A stretch of DNA of 64,000 nucleotides from Pseudomonas frederiksbergensis (GCF_017114915.1 NZ_JAAUOE010000007.1:111575-175574); one strand, 5' to 3'; counted from the first letter of the stretch, positions 31,871 to 40,648 are shown. Translations and numbers: made by a program. Notes: generated by a model from the sequence alone, not told the origin.

Positions 31871-32797
31871 ATGTTTTCCTCCGAACGATTAAAGGGCATT
31901 GATGTATTTGTCAGCGTTGCGGACTGCGGCAGTTTCAAAGCCGCCGCCGAGCGGATGAGTCTGACACCTTCTGCAATTAGCAAAGGTATCGCTCGATTGG
32001 AGAGCAGGCTGGGTACTCGGTTGTTCCATCGCACCACTCGAAGTTTGTCACTGACGGATGCGGGGATTGCGTTCTATCGGACGTGCACAGGGGTGCTGGC
32101 GGACCTCGAAGAGGCTGAGTGGTCTCTACATGCCGAAAACACCGAGCCTCGTGGCAGGGTTCACATTGGCCTTCCGGGTGCCTTCGGCCGTTTGCAGGCA
32201 CTTCCAGTCATTCTGCGGTTTGCCCAGGAGCACGCTCTGCTGTTACCGCACATCTCATTTTCCGACCGTTTCATCGACCCTATCGAAGAAAGTGTCGATA
32301 TCGTCGTGCGCATCGGTGGTTCGGACGTTTGGCCCGACACATTGGGGCATCGTTACCTGGGCCGTGAGTGGCATATCTTTTGTGCGTCGCCCGCGTATTT
32401 GAGCAGCCATGGCACGCCCGTGACCGATCACGATCTGGAGCAACATCAGTGCATCGCATACGGCTGGGCGGATGGAACGATTAGCCCTTGGAGTTTTGCA
32501 GGAACGCAGGCAGGCGAAATTGAACGCAGGGCGATAGCCGCAAGGTTCGTCGTGGGAGATGGCGAAGGTCTGGTGATCGCTGTATCAGCGGGATGCGGGA
32601 TCGCGCAGTTACCTTCGTGGTTGGTCAAGCGTCAGCTTGAAGAGGGGACATTGGTTGAAGTGCTTCCCCACTTGGCAACCGATGGCCTGGCGATCAATCT
32701 GGTTTGGGTCAAAAGTCGACAAGCGCTTCCCAAGGTCAGTGCATTGCTGGAGGCACTTGCCGCTGGGTTGGTGCCGTCTGGTAGCAAAATCCAATGA
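31871..32797 (+). CDS. LysR-family transcriptional regulator
   Basis: A 308-residue LTTR. The N-terminal helix-turn-helix (FVSVADCGSFKAAAERMSLTPSAISKGIARLESRLGTRLFHRTTRSLSLTDAG) is canonical, with Phe-His-Arg-Thr-Thr-Arg ending the wing, followed by a periplasmic-binding-like effector domain. The subfamily (FHRTTR...RGRVHIGLP) is the AaeR/DhcR-like group, often controlling neighbouring transporters. Divergent to the MFS exporter, so exporter control is the likely role. Confidence 0.92.
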   Translation: MFSSERLKGIDVFVSVADCGSFKAAAERMSLTPSAISKGIARLESRLGTRLFHRTTRSLSLTDAGIAFYRTCTGVLADLEEAEWSLHAENTEPRGRVHIGLPGAFGRLQALPVILRFAQEHALLLPHISFSDRFIDPIEESVDIVVRIGGSDVWPDTLGHRYLGREWHIFCASPAYLSSHGTPVTDHDLEQHQCIAYGWADGTISPWSFAGTQAGEIERRAIAARFVVGDGEGLVIAVSAGCGIAQLPSWLVKRQLEEGTLVEVLPHLATDGLAINLVWVKSRQALPKVSALLEALAAGLVPSGSKIQ

Positions 32798-32890
32798 CCA
32801 CTTTTGGCGGTAGCGGTCTGTCAGGAAGTGCCCGCTTTCACCCAAAGCCCGTCGTAGCAGTTGGCCAAAAACCAATTCGACGAACATGGA

Positions 32891-34267
32891 TCAACTTCCT
32901 CGCGGTGACGTTTCATCCAGCGCAATGACGTCCAGCATCACGCCCGTGCGCGCCACCACCCGGACCTGTTGGCCCAGGTGCAGGGGCGAGCGGCTCTGAA
33001 CTTGCCATTTTTCGCCCTGCAGTTGCACCCAGCCGCTCATAGGCAGACCTGGCAGCAGCCCCGTCACCGTGGCCAGGCTGCCGACTAAGCCCGCATCGCC
33101 GCTGACCAAGGCACGGCGTCTGGCCTTGAGCGCCATGCCGACCAGAGTCATAAGCAACAGGGCGCTAATTAGTGCCATGCCGATGATCAGCGTCAACGGA
33201 ATGCCGAAGCCCGGTACATCGGTGTCCATCAAAATCACTGCGCCAACTACAAAAGCAACCACCCCTCCGAAGCCGATTACACCGAAACTCGGTAGAAACG
33301 CCTCGGCGATCATGAAGGCGATCCCTAGCAGAATCAGTCCGACCCCGGCGTAATTCACGGGCAACAGTTGCAGGGCATACAGCCCCAGCAACAGGCAGAT
33401 GCCGCCTAGCACCCCACCAACGCCCGCCCCAGGGTTCATGAACTCGAATATCAAGCCATAGACCCCGAACATGATCAGCAGCAACGCCACGCTGGGGTTG
33501 GTGATCACCGCCAGCAGTTGTGTGCGCCAATCAGGCGCATGGTCGATGAGCGCAACCCCGGCGGTGCTCAGTCTCAACGTTTGACCGGAGACATTTAGGC
33601 TCTTGCCGTTCAATTGCTTGAGCAGGTCTGCCACGTCATTGGCCACATAATCGACCACCTTGAGTTTGAGCGCTTCGTGGGCCGACAGGCTGAGCGATTC
33701 ACGTACCGCTTGTTCGGCCCAGTCGGCATTGCGTCCGCGTAGTTGCGCAAGGCCACGGATGTAAGCCGCCGCATCGTTGATCTGTTTTCGAGTCAAGGTG
33801 TCCTGCAACTCTCTCGGAGAATTCTGGTCGGTGGTGGGTGGGCCCGACGGTTCGGGCGCGGTCCCGGGCAGGCCGCCGATCTGCACCGGTGTAGCGGCGC
33901 CCAGGTTGGTGCCCGGGGTCATCGCGGCAATGTGGCTGGCATACAAAATATAGGTGCCGGCGCTGGCCGCACGTGCGCCACTAGGGGCGACGAAACTGGC
34001 CACTGGCAAGGGGCTGGCCAGAATCGCCTTTACAATCAAACGCATTGAGGTGTCCAGCCCGCCGGGGGTGTCGAGGCTGATGATCACCAACTGCGCGCCC
34101 TCGGTCACCGCACGCGCCAGGCCGCGCGACACGTAGTCGGCACTGGCTGGACCGATAGCATCGTTGACGGTCAGTACCACGACACTGCCTGCTGCCGTCG
34201 TCGAACCCATCGGTAACCCGATCAGTATTATTAGCAAGAGCAGGCGGCACCACAAATGACTGTTCAC
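32891..34267 (-). CDS. NfeD-type membrane serine protease (ClpP-like plus OB domain)
   Basis: A 458-residue full-length NfeD (1510-N type). N-terminal signal/membrane helix, ClpP-like protease domain with the nucleophile in GARAASAGTYIL (about S102) and the LDTPGG strand, a four-helix membrane region (about 250-375) and a C-terminal OB-fold (WVQLQGEKWQVQSRSPLHLGQQVRV). In the studied archaeal homologue this protease cleaves the C-terminus of stomatin. Normally a slipin/SPFH gene lies next door; none is present here on either side. Location in the decayed region suggests its partner was lost or lies elsewhere. Confidence 0.9.
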   Translation of the reverse strand: MNSHLWCRLLLLIILIGLPMGSTTAAGSVVVLTVNDAIGPASADYVSRGLARAVTEGAQLVIISLDTPGGLDTSMRLIVKAILASPLPVASFVAPSGARAASAGTYILYASHIAAMTPGTNLGAATPVQIGGLPGTAPEPSGPPTTDQNSPRELQDTLTRKQINDAAAYIRGLAQLRGRNADWAEQAVRESLSLSAHEALKLKVVDYVANDVADLLKQLNGKSLNVSGQTLRLSTAGVALIDHAPDWRTQLLAVITNPSVALLLIMFGVYGLIFEFMNPGAGVGGVLGGICLLLGLYALQLLPVNYAGVGLILLGIAFMIAEAFLPSFGVIGFGGVVAFVVGAVILMDTDVPGFGIPLTLIIGMALISALLLMTLVGMALKARRRALVSGDAGLVGSLATVTGLLPGLPMSGWVQLQGEKWQVQSRSPLHLGQQVRVVARTGVMLDVIALDETSPRGS

Positions 34268-34680
34268 GGGACCTCCCGGTTGCGGGTATGACAGCCTGCA
34301 ACCCTGACTTAAAGCGTAGTTGAGTCAGTCATGGGTGATGCAGGCGCGGCGGTTAGTCCGTTGCCTGTGGAGATAGGGGCGATTCTGAACATGTCGAACG
34401 ACATACCCTGTCGTCATTGGTTGGCAGATCGATCAGAGCGATCATGCTGCTGGTGAACTCGTCGCCGTTACACTGATAAGCGTCACGGCTACGGTTCACC
34501 TGGCTGGCTACCGAAGGTATTACAGAGGAGATCGTTCGATCGTGGAATTCTATCGAAAATATGGAGCGCTGCTCCCGAGGCAAATGGGGGGTGGGCAAAG
34601 CCGCACTGCGCGCTCTGAATGCTCGGAACCGCTTACAATCACTCTCGCGGTCGGGGTTCGAGCGATGGCCCGTCGCAATG
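34268..34680. other. Gene-poor scar region beside the Fec remnant
   Basis: About 410 bp in which no ORF resembles a known protein. It follows the abnormal 3' end of the ABC ATPase and probably contains shuffled fragments of former genes. No repeat or terminator is convincing. Confidence 0.4.
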
Positions 34681-35382
34681 TCATTGTTCGCCGCCTGCCT
34701 GCGATTGAACGTTGGGTTCGCCCAGACTCACCTCGTGACTCGGGCCGCTGCCTTGCGTGGTGCCGTCGGCAATCACCAGGACCTGATCGGCGAAACGCAG
34801 TGCCTGATTCAGGTCGTGGATGGCGATGAACACAATGACGTCGCGTTTTCGGGCCAGGCGGCGCATGAAGTTCAGCACCTGAACCTGCCGATGCATATCG
34901 AGGGCACTGGTCGGTTCGTCCATCAGCAGTATTTCCGGTTCGCCCACCAGGGTTTGCGCGATGGACACCAACTGTTGCTGACCGCCGCTGAGTTCACCGA
35001 GGTTGCGAAAGGACAATCCGGTGATGCCCAGCGCCGCGAGAATCTCATCGACCAGTTTCAATTCATCATCGTGAACGACCCAGCCCGGCGTCAGTTGCTT
35101 GCGCGCCAGCAGCACCGACTCGTACACCGTCAACCGGGCGCTGGCATTCAGCCCCTGGGGCATGTAACTGATGCCCGACGGGCCTCTTTTCGACTCTTGC
35201 AAGATCACCTGTCCGGGGCCGTCGATCAGGCCGGCCATGCGCTTGAATAGCGTCGATTTGCCGGCCGCGTTGGGCCCGACCACGGCGACCACCTGAGCGC
35301 AGAAGAACGTCGCCGTCGAGACACCACGAATGATCTCGCGCTGGCCGTAGCGGGCACCGAGGTTCTCCAGCAGCAGCTTCAC
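34681..35382 (-). pseudogene. Iron/siderophore-type ABC ATPase (FecE-like), C-terminus replaced
   Basis: From the GTG at 35382 this encodes 233 residues of a FecE/FepC-type ATPase: Walker A VVGPNAAGKSTLFKR, signature LGELSGGQQQLVSIAQTL, Walker [14 protein letters not shown] and switch His in FIAIHDLNQAL. After VLVIADGTTQGSGPSHEV the usual tail (about 25-40 residues ending near a V-Y-G-V motif) is replaced by an unrelated SLGEPNVQSQAGGEQ. The GTG overlaps the stop of a permease remnant (GTGA), as in intact operons. With both permease and binding protein missing, it is unlikely to work as an importer, though the ATPase core is intact. Confidence 0.7.
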
Positions 35383-35438
35383 CGTGAGTTTTTCTTCCCG
35401 CCGAGAATCAGAGATATGAAGAACGGTACGCCGATCAG
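35379..35438 (-). pseudogene. 3' remnant of a FecCD-type permease gene
   Basis: In the frame ending with the TGA at 35379-35381 the DNA encodes LIGVPFFISLILGGKKNSR, the hallmark C-terminus of FecCD/BtuC-type permeases. Similarity stops at about 35438. The stop overlaps the ATPase GTG start (GTGA). About 300 residues of the permease are gone. Confidence 0.8.
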
Positions 35439-35583
35439 CGATCGTGACCACGCACCCATCAGCCGTGTGCGCGAAGTGCTTAAACGCCTGTGCGACGAGG
35501 GCGTGATCCTGCTTCAGGCCGACAAGAACTGCCGTATCACCGACGAAGCCTGGGCGATGCTGAAGCAGTACCTGGATGGCTGA
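35439..35583 (+). pseudogene. 3' fragment of an unidentified plus-strand gene
   Basis: An open frame to TGA at 35581 encodes SRVREVLKRLCDEGVILL and RITDEAWAMLKQYLDG, helical and winged-helix-like. An ATG exists at 35416, but that lies inside the permease remnant on the other strand, so the first residues are an accident of the junction. It looks like the last about 45 codons of a gene whose 5' part was deleted. Confidence 0.45.
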
Positions 35584-35697
35584 AAAGGTTCCAGCAGGCT
35601 CCACTCGAAACCACTACCAGCCGTAAGCGGACTGGCGAACACCGATTGAGGGGCGGGGCTGCTTGACTCGCTCTGAATAAGGGGCAAGTCCAGGCAC

Positions 35698-36156
35698 TTA
35701 CAGTGGCAAGGTATTGCAGTGCTTGATCTCCTTGAGCGAAAACCCGGTGTACATTTCCTTGATATTGCCGAGCGTACGTATGCGATGCATGGCGAGTTCA
35801 TGGAATGCCTCCATGTCTTTGACGACGACTTGCAAGAGGTAGTCGTATTTCCCCGACACTTTGTGACAGGCAATGATGTGGGGCAGCGCCAGAACGCCTG
35901 CTTCGAAATGCTCCATGGCGTCCTCGGAGTGACTATCGAGGGTGACGCTGATGAAAGCAAAAAGTCCCAGCCCCACGGTCTTTGGGTTCAAGTGCGCGTG
36001 ATACCCGACAATCACCTCCTCTTCCAGGCGCTTCAGGCGCTTCCAGCAGGCTGGCGCTGACAGGCAAACACGAACGGCGATCTCGGCGTTCGTCAGGCGA
36101 CCATTCATTTGCAGAATTTCCAGAATTGAACGATCAACCTTATCCATTTCCGCCAT
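35698..36156 (-). CDS. Lrp/AsnC-family regulator
   Basis: A 152-residue Lrp-type protein. N-terminal helix-turn-helix (DRSILEILQMNGRLTNAEIAVRVCLSAPACWKRLKRLEEE) and C-terminal RAM ligand-binding domain (ISVTLDSHSEDAMEHF, CHKVSGKYDYLLQVVVKDMEAF). ATG 36156 has GGAGAG seven bases upstream; a 24-residue longer reading has no site. It is divergent from an amino-acid permease across 268 bp of AT-rich DNA, so it probably senses an amino acid and controls the permease. Confidence 0.92.
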   Translation of the reverse strand: MAEMDKVDRSILEILQMNGRLTNAEIAVRVCLSAPACWKRLKRLEEEVIVGYHAHLNPKTVGLGLFAFISVTLDSHSEDAMEHFEAGVLALPHIIACHKVSGKYDYLLQVVVKDMEAFHELAMHRIRTLGNIKEMYTGFSLKEIKHCNTLPL

Positions 36157-36323
36157 GTGTTCTCTCCGTTTAACAATGAGTACGCGGTAGGGCGATTGGC
36201 CCCATCCCGCAGGTCCTTGATCAAGCATCCATTTCTAGAAGCGGCAAATATTAGAAAGAAAATTACATAAAGAGCACGTTTTGGATAATTAACGACTGAA
36301 AAAAAATCAAATACAGACCCGTT

Positions 36324-36341
36324 TCGAAAGCTAATTTTCGA
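36324..36341. promoter_or_regulatory. Inverted repeat, candidate Lrp-type operator
   Basis: TCGAAA-N6-TTTCGA is a perfect 6-6-6 inverted repeat in the AT-rich region between the Lrp-family gene and the amino-acid permease. Confidence 0.4.
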
Positions 36342-36424
36342 GGCACTGAAATACAATTTCTTGTCGTTTCCGACACCCAGGCCACTGGCTCTGACAATAA
36401 AAATAAGTAACAACGGAGGCAATA

Positions 36425-37813
36425 TTGAGCATTTTCAGAACAAAAGACCTGGACGCAATGATTGCTGCTGCCCGAGCTCCTGCCGGGTTGAAAAAAGTGC
36501 TGGGGCCGATGGATCTGGTCCTGATTGGTATCGGTGCAATCGTGGGGACGGGCATCTTTGTATTGACCGGAACCGGCGCATTGACTGCGGGACCGGCCCT
36601 CATGGTTTCATTCCTGATAGCGGCGTTGGCCTGTGGGTTTGCAGCGCTCTGTTATGCCGAGTTCGCCTCATCTGTACCGGTAGCAGGCTCGATTTACACC
36701 TACAGCTACGCGACGCTGGGAGAGTTGGTGGCCTGGATGATCGGCTGGGATCTGATGCTCGAATACGGACTGGCCAGTTCGGCTGTGTCTGTTGGGTGGT
36801 CGGGTTACTTCCAGTCCCTGCTGAGCGGGTTTGGGCTGAATCTTCCGGTTGTGCTTACGGCGGCTCCAGGCTCTTTGCCCAGTGTGGAAACCTGGTTCAA
36901 TCTACCCGCGCTGGTGATTATGCTGGCAGTTACCTGGATGCTTTCCATGGGCATCAAGGAATCCGCGCGCGTAAACAACGTGATGGTGATTATCAAGATC
37001 GCCGTGGTGCTGCTCTTCATCGCCGTTGGTGTGCGGCATGTTCAGCCGGCTAACTGGCAACCTTTCGCTCCCTTTGGTGGCCATGGCATCTTGAGTGCTT
37101 CGGCCTTGGTTTTTTTTGCTTTTATTGGTTTCGATGCGGTTTCCTCTGCCGCCGAAGAAGTGAAAAAACCGGCGCGTGACCTCCCCATCGGTATTATCGG
37201 TTCCTTGGCCGTTTGTGCAGTGTTGTACGTTGCCGTTTCAATGATCATGACCGGCATCGTGCCCTATGCCCAATTCCTTGGCGTTGATCATCCGGTCTCA
37301 TTGGCGTTGCAACATGCCGGTGAAAACTGGGTTGCCGGGTTCGTTGATTTAGGCGCAATCGTTGGCATGACGACTGTCATTCTGGTTATGGCTTACGGTC
37401 AAACCAGGATCATCTACGCGATGTCGCGCGACGGGCTGCTTCCCCAGCGCCTTTCCAGGGTTCATCCACGATTCGGCACACCATTTTTCGCCACCTGGAT
37501 GGTCGGAATAGTCTTCGGGCTGATCTCGGCACTGATTCCGCTGAACGTCCTCGCCGAGCTGATCAACATCGGTACGTTGGCCGCATTCAGTCTGATCTCG
37601 GTGGCAGTGATCGTATTGCGCAAGACCCGACCCGATCTCCCTCGCGCATTCAGATGCCCGGGCGTGCCCGTTGTTCCGTTGCTCGCCATCGCGTTCTGCG
37701 TAACCTTGATGACCTTCCTCAAGCAGGCGACCTGGCTGGCATTTGCGGCGTGGTTGGCAATTGGCCTGGTGATCTACTTCGCCTACGCGAGGCGCCGCTC
37801 GTTGTTGCATTGA
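36425..37813 (+). CDS. APC-family (cationic) amino-acid permease
   Basis: A 462-residue, 12-helix inner-membrane transporter. The substrate-site motif GIGAIVGTGIFVLTG in helix 1 and the CAT/YfnA-like features (PAGLKKVLGPMDLVLIG, VFFAFIGFDAVSSAAEEVKKPARDLP) place it in the APC superfamily, cationic amino-acid subgroup. The start is TTG at 36425 with a perfect GGAGG five bases upstream. Divergent from the Lrp regulator. Uptake of an amino acid is likely; which one is open. Confidence 0.9.
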   Translation: MSIFRTKDLDAMIAAARAPAGLKKVLGPMDLVLIGIGAIVGTGIFVLTGTGALTAGPALMVSFLIAALACGFAALCYAEFASSVPVAGSIYTYSYATLGELVAWMIGWDLMLEYGLASSAVSVGWSGYFQSLLSGFGLNLPVVLTAAPGSLPSVETWFNLPALVIMLAVTWMLSMGIKESARVNNVMVIIKIAVVLLFIAVGVRHVQPANWQPFAPFGGHGILSASALVFFAFIGFDAVSSAAEEVKKPARDLPIGIIGSLAVCAVLYVAVSMIMTGIVPYAQFLGVDHPVSLALQHAGENWVAGFVDLGAIVGMTTVILVMAYGQTRIIYAMSRDGLLPQRLSRVHPRFGTPFFATWMVGIVFGLISALIPLNVLAELINIGTLAAFSLISVAVIVLRKTRPDLPRAFRCPGVPVVPLLAIAFCVTLMTFLKQATWLAFAAWLAIGLVIYFAYARRRSLLH

Positions 37814-38083
37814 TCCTGCGTTTCGTCAGGTCTCTTTGGAGTGTCAATCAACCTCCAATAGTTTTCAGGTGCGAAATTGTATTCCAGTTGCGCACCTGAG
37901 CACGAAGCTGATAGCGAGGACGTCTGCTGTTCTATCGCCAGGGCCGGGGCGCAGCGGGTTGGAGGGATGTGCACCGATGCGTTCGGTGCGCAATCGCCCG
38001 GATAAAGCCACGGATTCAGCTTCGGAATCTGAGCGTCGTTGAAGGTGCCTCGCCAAAACGGTTTTAATATTCCTGGGCAAAAG
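37814..38083. other. Non-coding interval between permease and LysE exporter
   Basis: No supported gene. A small GCACCGA...TCGGTGC inverted repeat lies at 37971-37989. The interval ends at the bidirectional terminator (38084-38120). Confidence 0.4.
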
Positions 38084-38120
38084 AAAAGCCGCGACCGCTG
38101 AAGGCGGGCCGCGGCTTTTT
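38084..38120. terminator. Bidirectional terminator
   Basis: AAAAGCCGCG and CGCGGCTTTTT form the outer stem between the converging permease (plus) and LysE exporter (minus), with T tracts on both strands. Confidence 0.8.
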
Positions 38121-38148
38121 CCTGTTGCATCGATGAAGCCTGGGGCAG

Positions 38149-38775
38149 TTATTTCTGGCTAAGAGCAGCGATGGAAAGTCCTGACACGATGAAGGTCAAT
38201 CCCGCGCCGAGGTTGAGTCCGTTAGCAAGGCGCGGGCGTTGACAAATGTATTGCGACAGGCGCGTGGCGAAGACGCCCATCAGCGAGAACCCCACGGCCG
38301 TCAGCAGGGCGAACCAGAACCCATAGACCAGCATCTGTAGAGTGACCGAGCCGAGCGTGGGATTGATGAATTGAGGGATGAACGCCAGTACGAACAACCC
38401 TGGCTTGGGATTGAGCGCCGCCGAAAGGAAGCCAGTGAGTAAAATGCTGCGCAGTGGCTGCCGCGCGGCGGGAGCGAAGGTCACCAGGCTTCTGGAGCGC
38501 AGCACCTTGACCCCGAGCCAGAGCAGGTAGGCGGCCCCCACCAACTTGACGACCCAGAAGGCGACTGTCGAGGTCTGGATCAATAGCGTCAGCCCCAGCG
38601 AAGCGGTGGTGACGTGAAACAGGATGCCCATGCCAGACGATAGGCCTGACACGATGGCTGCCAGGCGACCCTGGCTTAGTCCGCGCCCTATCGCCAGAAG
38701 ATTGTCAGGGCCTGGAGACAGGACCAGCAGTAAGCAGGCTGTGGTGTAGGTGAGCCAGATATCCATTGGAAACAC
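38149..38775 (-). CDS. LysE/RhtB-family amino-acid exporter
   Basis: A 208-residue protein with about six membrane spans. It carries the family signature SPGPDNLLAIGRGLSQGR, the GAAYLLWLGVKVLRS helix and NPKPGLFVLAFIPQFI. Members export amino acids or homoserine-lactone-like compounds. It ends the minus-strand series trpE-like gene, amidotransferase relic, 45-codon ORF, exporter, so it may export a product of the anthranilate-type enzyme. Start at ATG 38775; the adjacent ATG at 38766 (MDIWL) would remove three residues. Confidence 0.9.
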   Translation of the reverse strand: MFPMDIWLTYTTACLLLVLSPGPDNLLAIGRGLSQGRLAAIVSGLSSGMGILFHVTTASLGLTLLIQTSTVAFWVVKLVGAAYLLWLGVKVLRSRSLVTFAPAARQPLRSILLTGFLSAALNPKPGLFVLAFIPQFINPTLGSVTLQMLVYGFWFALLTAVGFSLMGVFATRLSQYICQRPRLANGLNLGAGLTFIVSGLSIAALSQK

Positions 38776-38805
38776 GGTGATGCTCCTTGTGAGGTATGAG
38801 TTGGG

Positions 38806-38943
38806 TCAACTGATGATGCCCAGGACGGCTGCCCTGACCACCGCTGCGGTTTTGTTAGTTTCGGCGAGCCAGCGCATCTTGAGTTCCTTGGCATTGAGTT
38901 CGGTCACATTCAGCGTGGAGCCGCTGCGGGCGAGCGTCAACAT
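38806..38943 (-). CDS. Possible 45-residue small protein upstream of the exporter
   Basis: An ORF of 46 codons starting MLTLARSGSTLNVTELNAKE, helical in composition, no signal peptide and no recognised family. Its stop is 30 bases before the exporter ATG. The ribosome site is weak (CAGAGC). It could be a real peptide of the operon or a fragment of a deleted gene. Confidence 0.3.
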   Translation of the reverse strand: MLTLARSGSTLNVTELNAKELKMRWLAETNKTAAVVRAAVLGIIS

Positions 38944-39021
38944 GCTCTGGTGACGCGAGGCAATAGGTGAATGAAACAGCCGGAGCGTGGGAAAGAAGGG
39001 GAGTGTGCCCCTCCTGGCGGA

Positions 39022-39099
39022 TCACTGGCGCACGTGTTCCAGGTACTGGCTGATGATAAAGACGAAGCTATCGTAGGCATCGATCAGCAATACTTTCAC
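39022..39099 (-). pseudogene. 5' relic of a glutamine amidotransferase (TrpG/PabA-type)
   Basis: Starting at a GTG that overlaps the trpE-like stop (GTGA), the frame reads VKVLLIDAYDSFVFIISQYLE, the conserved beginning of TrpG/PabA amidotransferases, and then stops four residues later at 39022. No Gly-x-Cys-x-Gly nucleophile region follows. About 170 residues are missing. Confidence 0.85.
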
Positions 39100-40511
39100 A
39101 GTGCGATCTCCTTGCCGGTCACCGCCCGGTATACAGAACCCATCTTGTATAACGTCTCTTTCCACTCCATTTCGGGAACCGAGTCGGCGACTACCCCGGC
39201 GGATGCACGCAAGTGGTAGGTACCTTCGTCGAAGACCGTCGAGCGAATGCACAATGCGGTATTGACGCTGCCATCAAAACCCACCAGGCCCAGGGCTCCG
39301 GCGTAGATGCCCCGGCGGTTGCTTTCCATCCCCTCGATCAGCTCCATCGCTCTTATCTTGGGAGCGCCGGACATGGTTCCAGCGGGGAACGAGGCCTTGA
39401 TCACGTCGTAGGCATCCAGGCCCGGACGGAGCAGACCGCGAACGTTCGACACCATGTGATAGAGGTGCGAGTACTCCTCCACCAACATGAACTCGTCGAC
39501 CTCCAGCGAGCCGGCCTGGCACACGCGACCGATATCATTGCGACACAGATCGATGAGCATCAGGTGCTCGGCGCGTTCCTTCTCTGAGCGTGTCAACTCC
39601 AGGACCAGTTGAGTCGGATCGACGCCAGGTTTCTTGCCGACGGTACCGGCGATCGGACGCATCTCTATCAAATCGTCCTTGATCCTGACAAACAGCTCAG
39701 GACTGGCGCCGATCAGGTCGATACCGCCCACATGGGCCAGGTACATGTAAGGAGAGGGGTTGCGAAGGCGCAGGTTCTGGTACACATCGAACGGAGAAAC
39801 CTGCGAGCGGATCCGAATCTCATGGCCGAGCTGGATCTGGTAGACGTCGCCGGCTCGGATGTGCTCCATCGCTACTTCGACACGTTCGAAGAATTGCTCC
39901 GGGGTGACCGTGAGGACTTCCTCGAATGTCTCTGGATACGGTGGCAGTTCCACCGCCTCGCAGGCTGAGGGGCTTGCCAGGAAAGGGTAATCCTCCAAAG
40001 TACGGGGCGCCCACAGGGAGTGGTTGTTGATCAGGGTTTCGACAATGCCATTGCTGTGGAAATAAACCAGTGTCTGATAGACCGACAGGGCGATGAGCGG
40101 GTAGCTGTAGGTCTGTTCGGCCAGATCGGGAAGCTGCTCAATCAGGCGAACACAGTCATAGGAGAAATAGCCGAAGAATGCCAGGCTGGAAGGGGCATTG
40201 GATGCAGGCTGGAACGTAACCTGGACAGCCCGGAGCAGGTTCCACGCGGCCTCGCTGTCCGGTAGATGGATCTTGTGCTCGTGATCTATCTGCACGCCCA
40301 CTTGTCGCAGGCTGGCGGACAAATGTTCGCAAAGCGCAGGACAGCCTCGCAGTTGTGCCTGGCCCTGATCGATAAGAACTTCGAAAAGGGGATCGAGCCC
40401 GATGATCGTCGCCCGGCGATCACGGCGTGGACCGGAAAGTGATTCAAGAATGAAGACAGACTTACGACCCAGTTGCGCCAGTGCATTTGCATATATGCCA
40501 AGTGCATCCAT
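39096..40511 (-). CDS. Anthranilate/aminodeoxychorismate synthase component I-like (TrpE/PabB family)
   Basis: A 471-residue chorismate-utilising enzyme. N-terminal FILESLSG (the tryptophan-pocket L-E-S motif of TrpE), and catalytic-domain motifs YQIQLGHEIRI, LIGASPELFVRI, MRPIAGTVGKK, LMLIDLCRNDIGRVC, FPAGTMSGAPKIRAMELI and ASAGVVADSVPEMEW. The PIAGT sequence is the normal anthranilate/ADC synthase form. It is not in a trp operon; its amidotransferase partner is reduced to a relic, so it would need ammonia or a partner from elsewhere. ATG 40511 chosen by family length; GTG starts some 27-33 bases upstream are possible. A long leader precedes it. Confidence 0.85.
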   Translation of the reverse strand: MDALGIYANALAQLGRKSVFILESLSGPRRDRRATIIGLDPLFEVLIDQGQAQLRGCPALCEHLSASLRQVGVQIDHEHKIHLPDSEAAWNLLRAVQVTFQPASNAPSSLAFFGYFSYDCVRLIEQLPDLAEQTYSYPLIALSVYQTLVYFHSNGIVETLINNHSLWAPRTLEDYPFLASPSACEAVELPPYPETFEEVLTVTPEQFFERVEVAMEHIRAGDVYQIQLGHEIRIRSQVSPFDVYQNLRLRNPSPYMYLAHVGGIDLIGASPELFVRIKDDLIEMRPIAGTVGKKPGVDPTQLVLELTRSEKERAEHLMLIDLCRNDIGRVCQAGSLEVDEFMLVEEYSHLYHMVSNVRGLLRPGLDAYDVIKASFPAGTMSGAPKIRAMELIEGMESNRRGIYAGALGLVGFDGSVNTALCIRSTVFDEGTYHLRASAGVVADSVPEMEWKETLYKMGSVYRAVTGKEIAL

Positions 40512-40597
40512 AGATCGACGTTTCTCGTGGCGAAGAACATTCACGTTAATTAAATTTTTATTCACGGTTAATACCATTTTCAAGGTGCAACGATTCA

Positions 40598-40648
40598 GGC
40601 GCTTCATTAAGAAAGCGCCACGGAAATACAAAGTGCGCAGGCACTTTA
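40598..40648 (-). promoter_or_regulatory. Two adjacent stem-loops in the trpE-like leader
   Basis: AAAGTGC-ctgc-GCACTTT (40631-40648) and GGCGCTTTC-ttaat-GAAGCGCC (40598-40619) are consecutive hairpins on the minus-strand transcript, about 90 bases before the gene's ATG. Neither has a long T run. They may be attenuator or processing structures. Confidence 0.4.

Noticed and set aside
34542..34829. Plus-strand ORF starting MEFYRKYG
   Set aside because: No recognised domain, overlaps the end of the ATPase and lacks a convincing ribosome site; treated as scar DNA.
35383..35604. A 74-residue N-terminal extension of the FecE-like ATPase
   Set aside because: The extension reads through the permease remnant and the opposite strand of another gene fragment; the family start is the GTG at 35382 overlapping the permease stop.
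38806..39099. Peptide-scaffold (PEARL-like) or vinylglycine biosynthesis locus because of small ORF plus LysE exporter
   Set aside because: No peptide aminoacyl-tRNA ligase, aminotransferase or carbamoyltransferase gene is present, and the small ORF lacks a family match.
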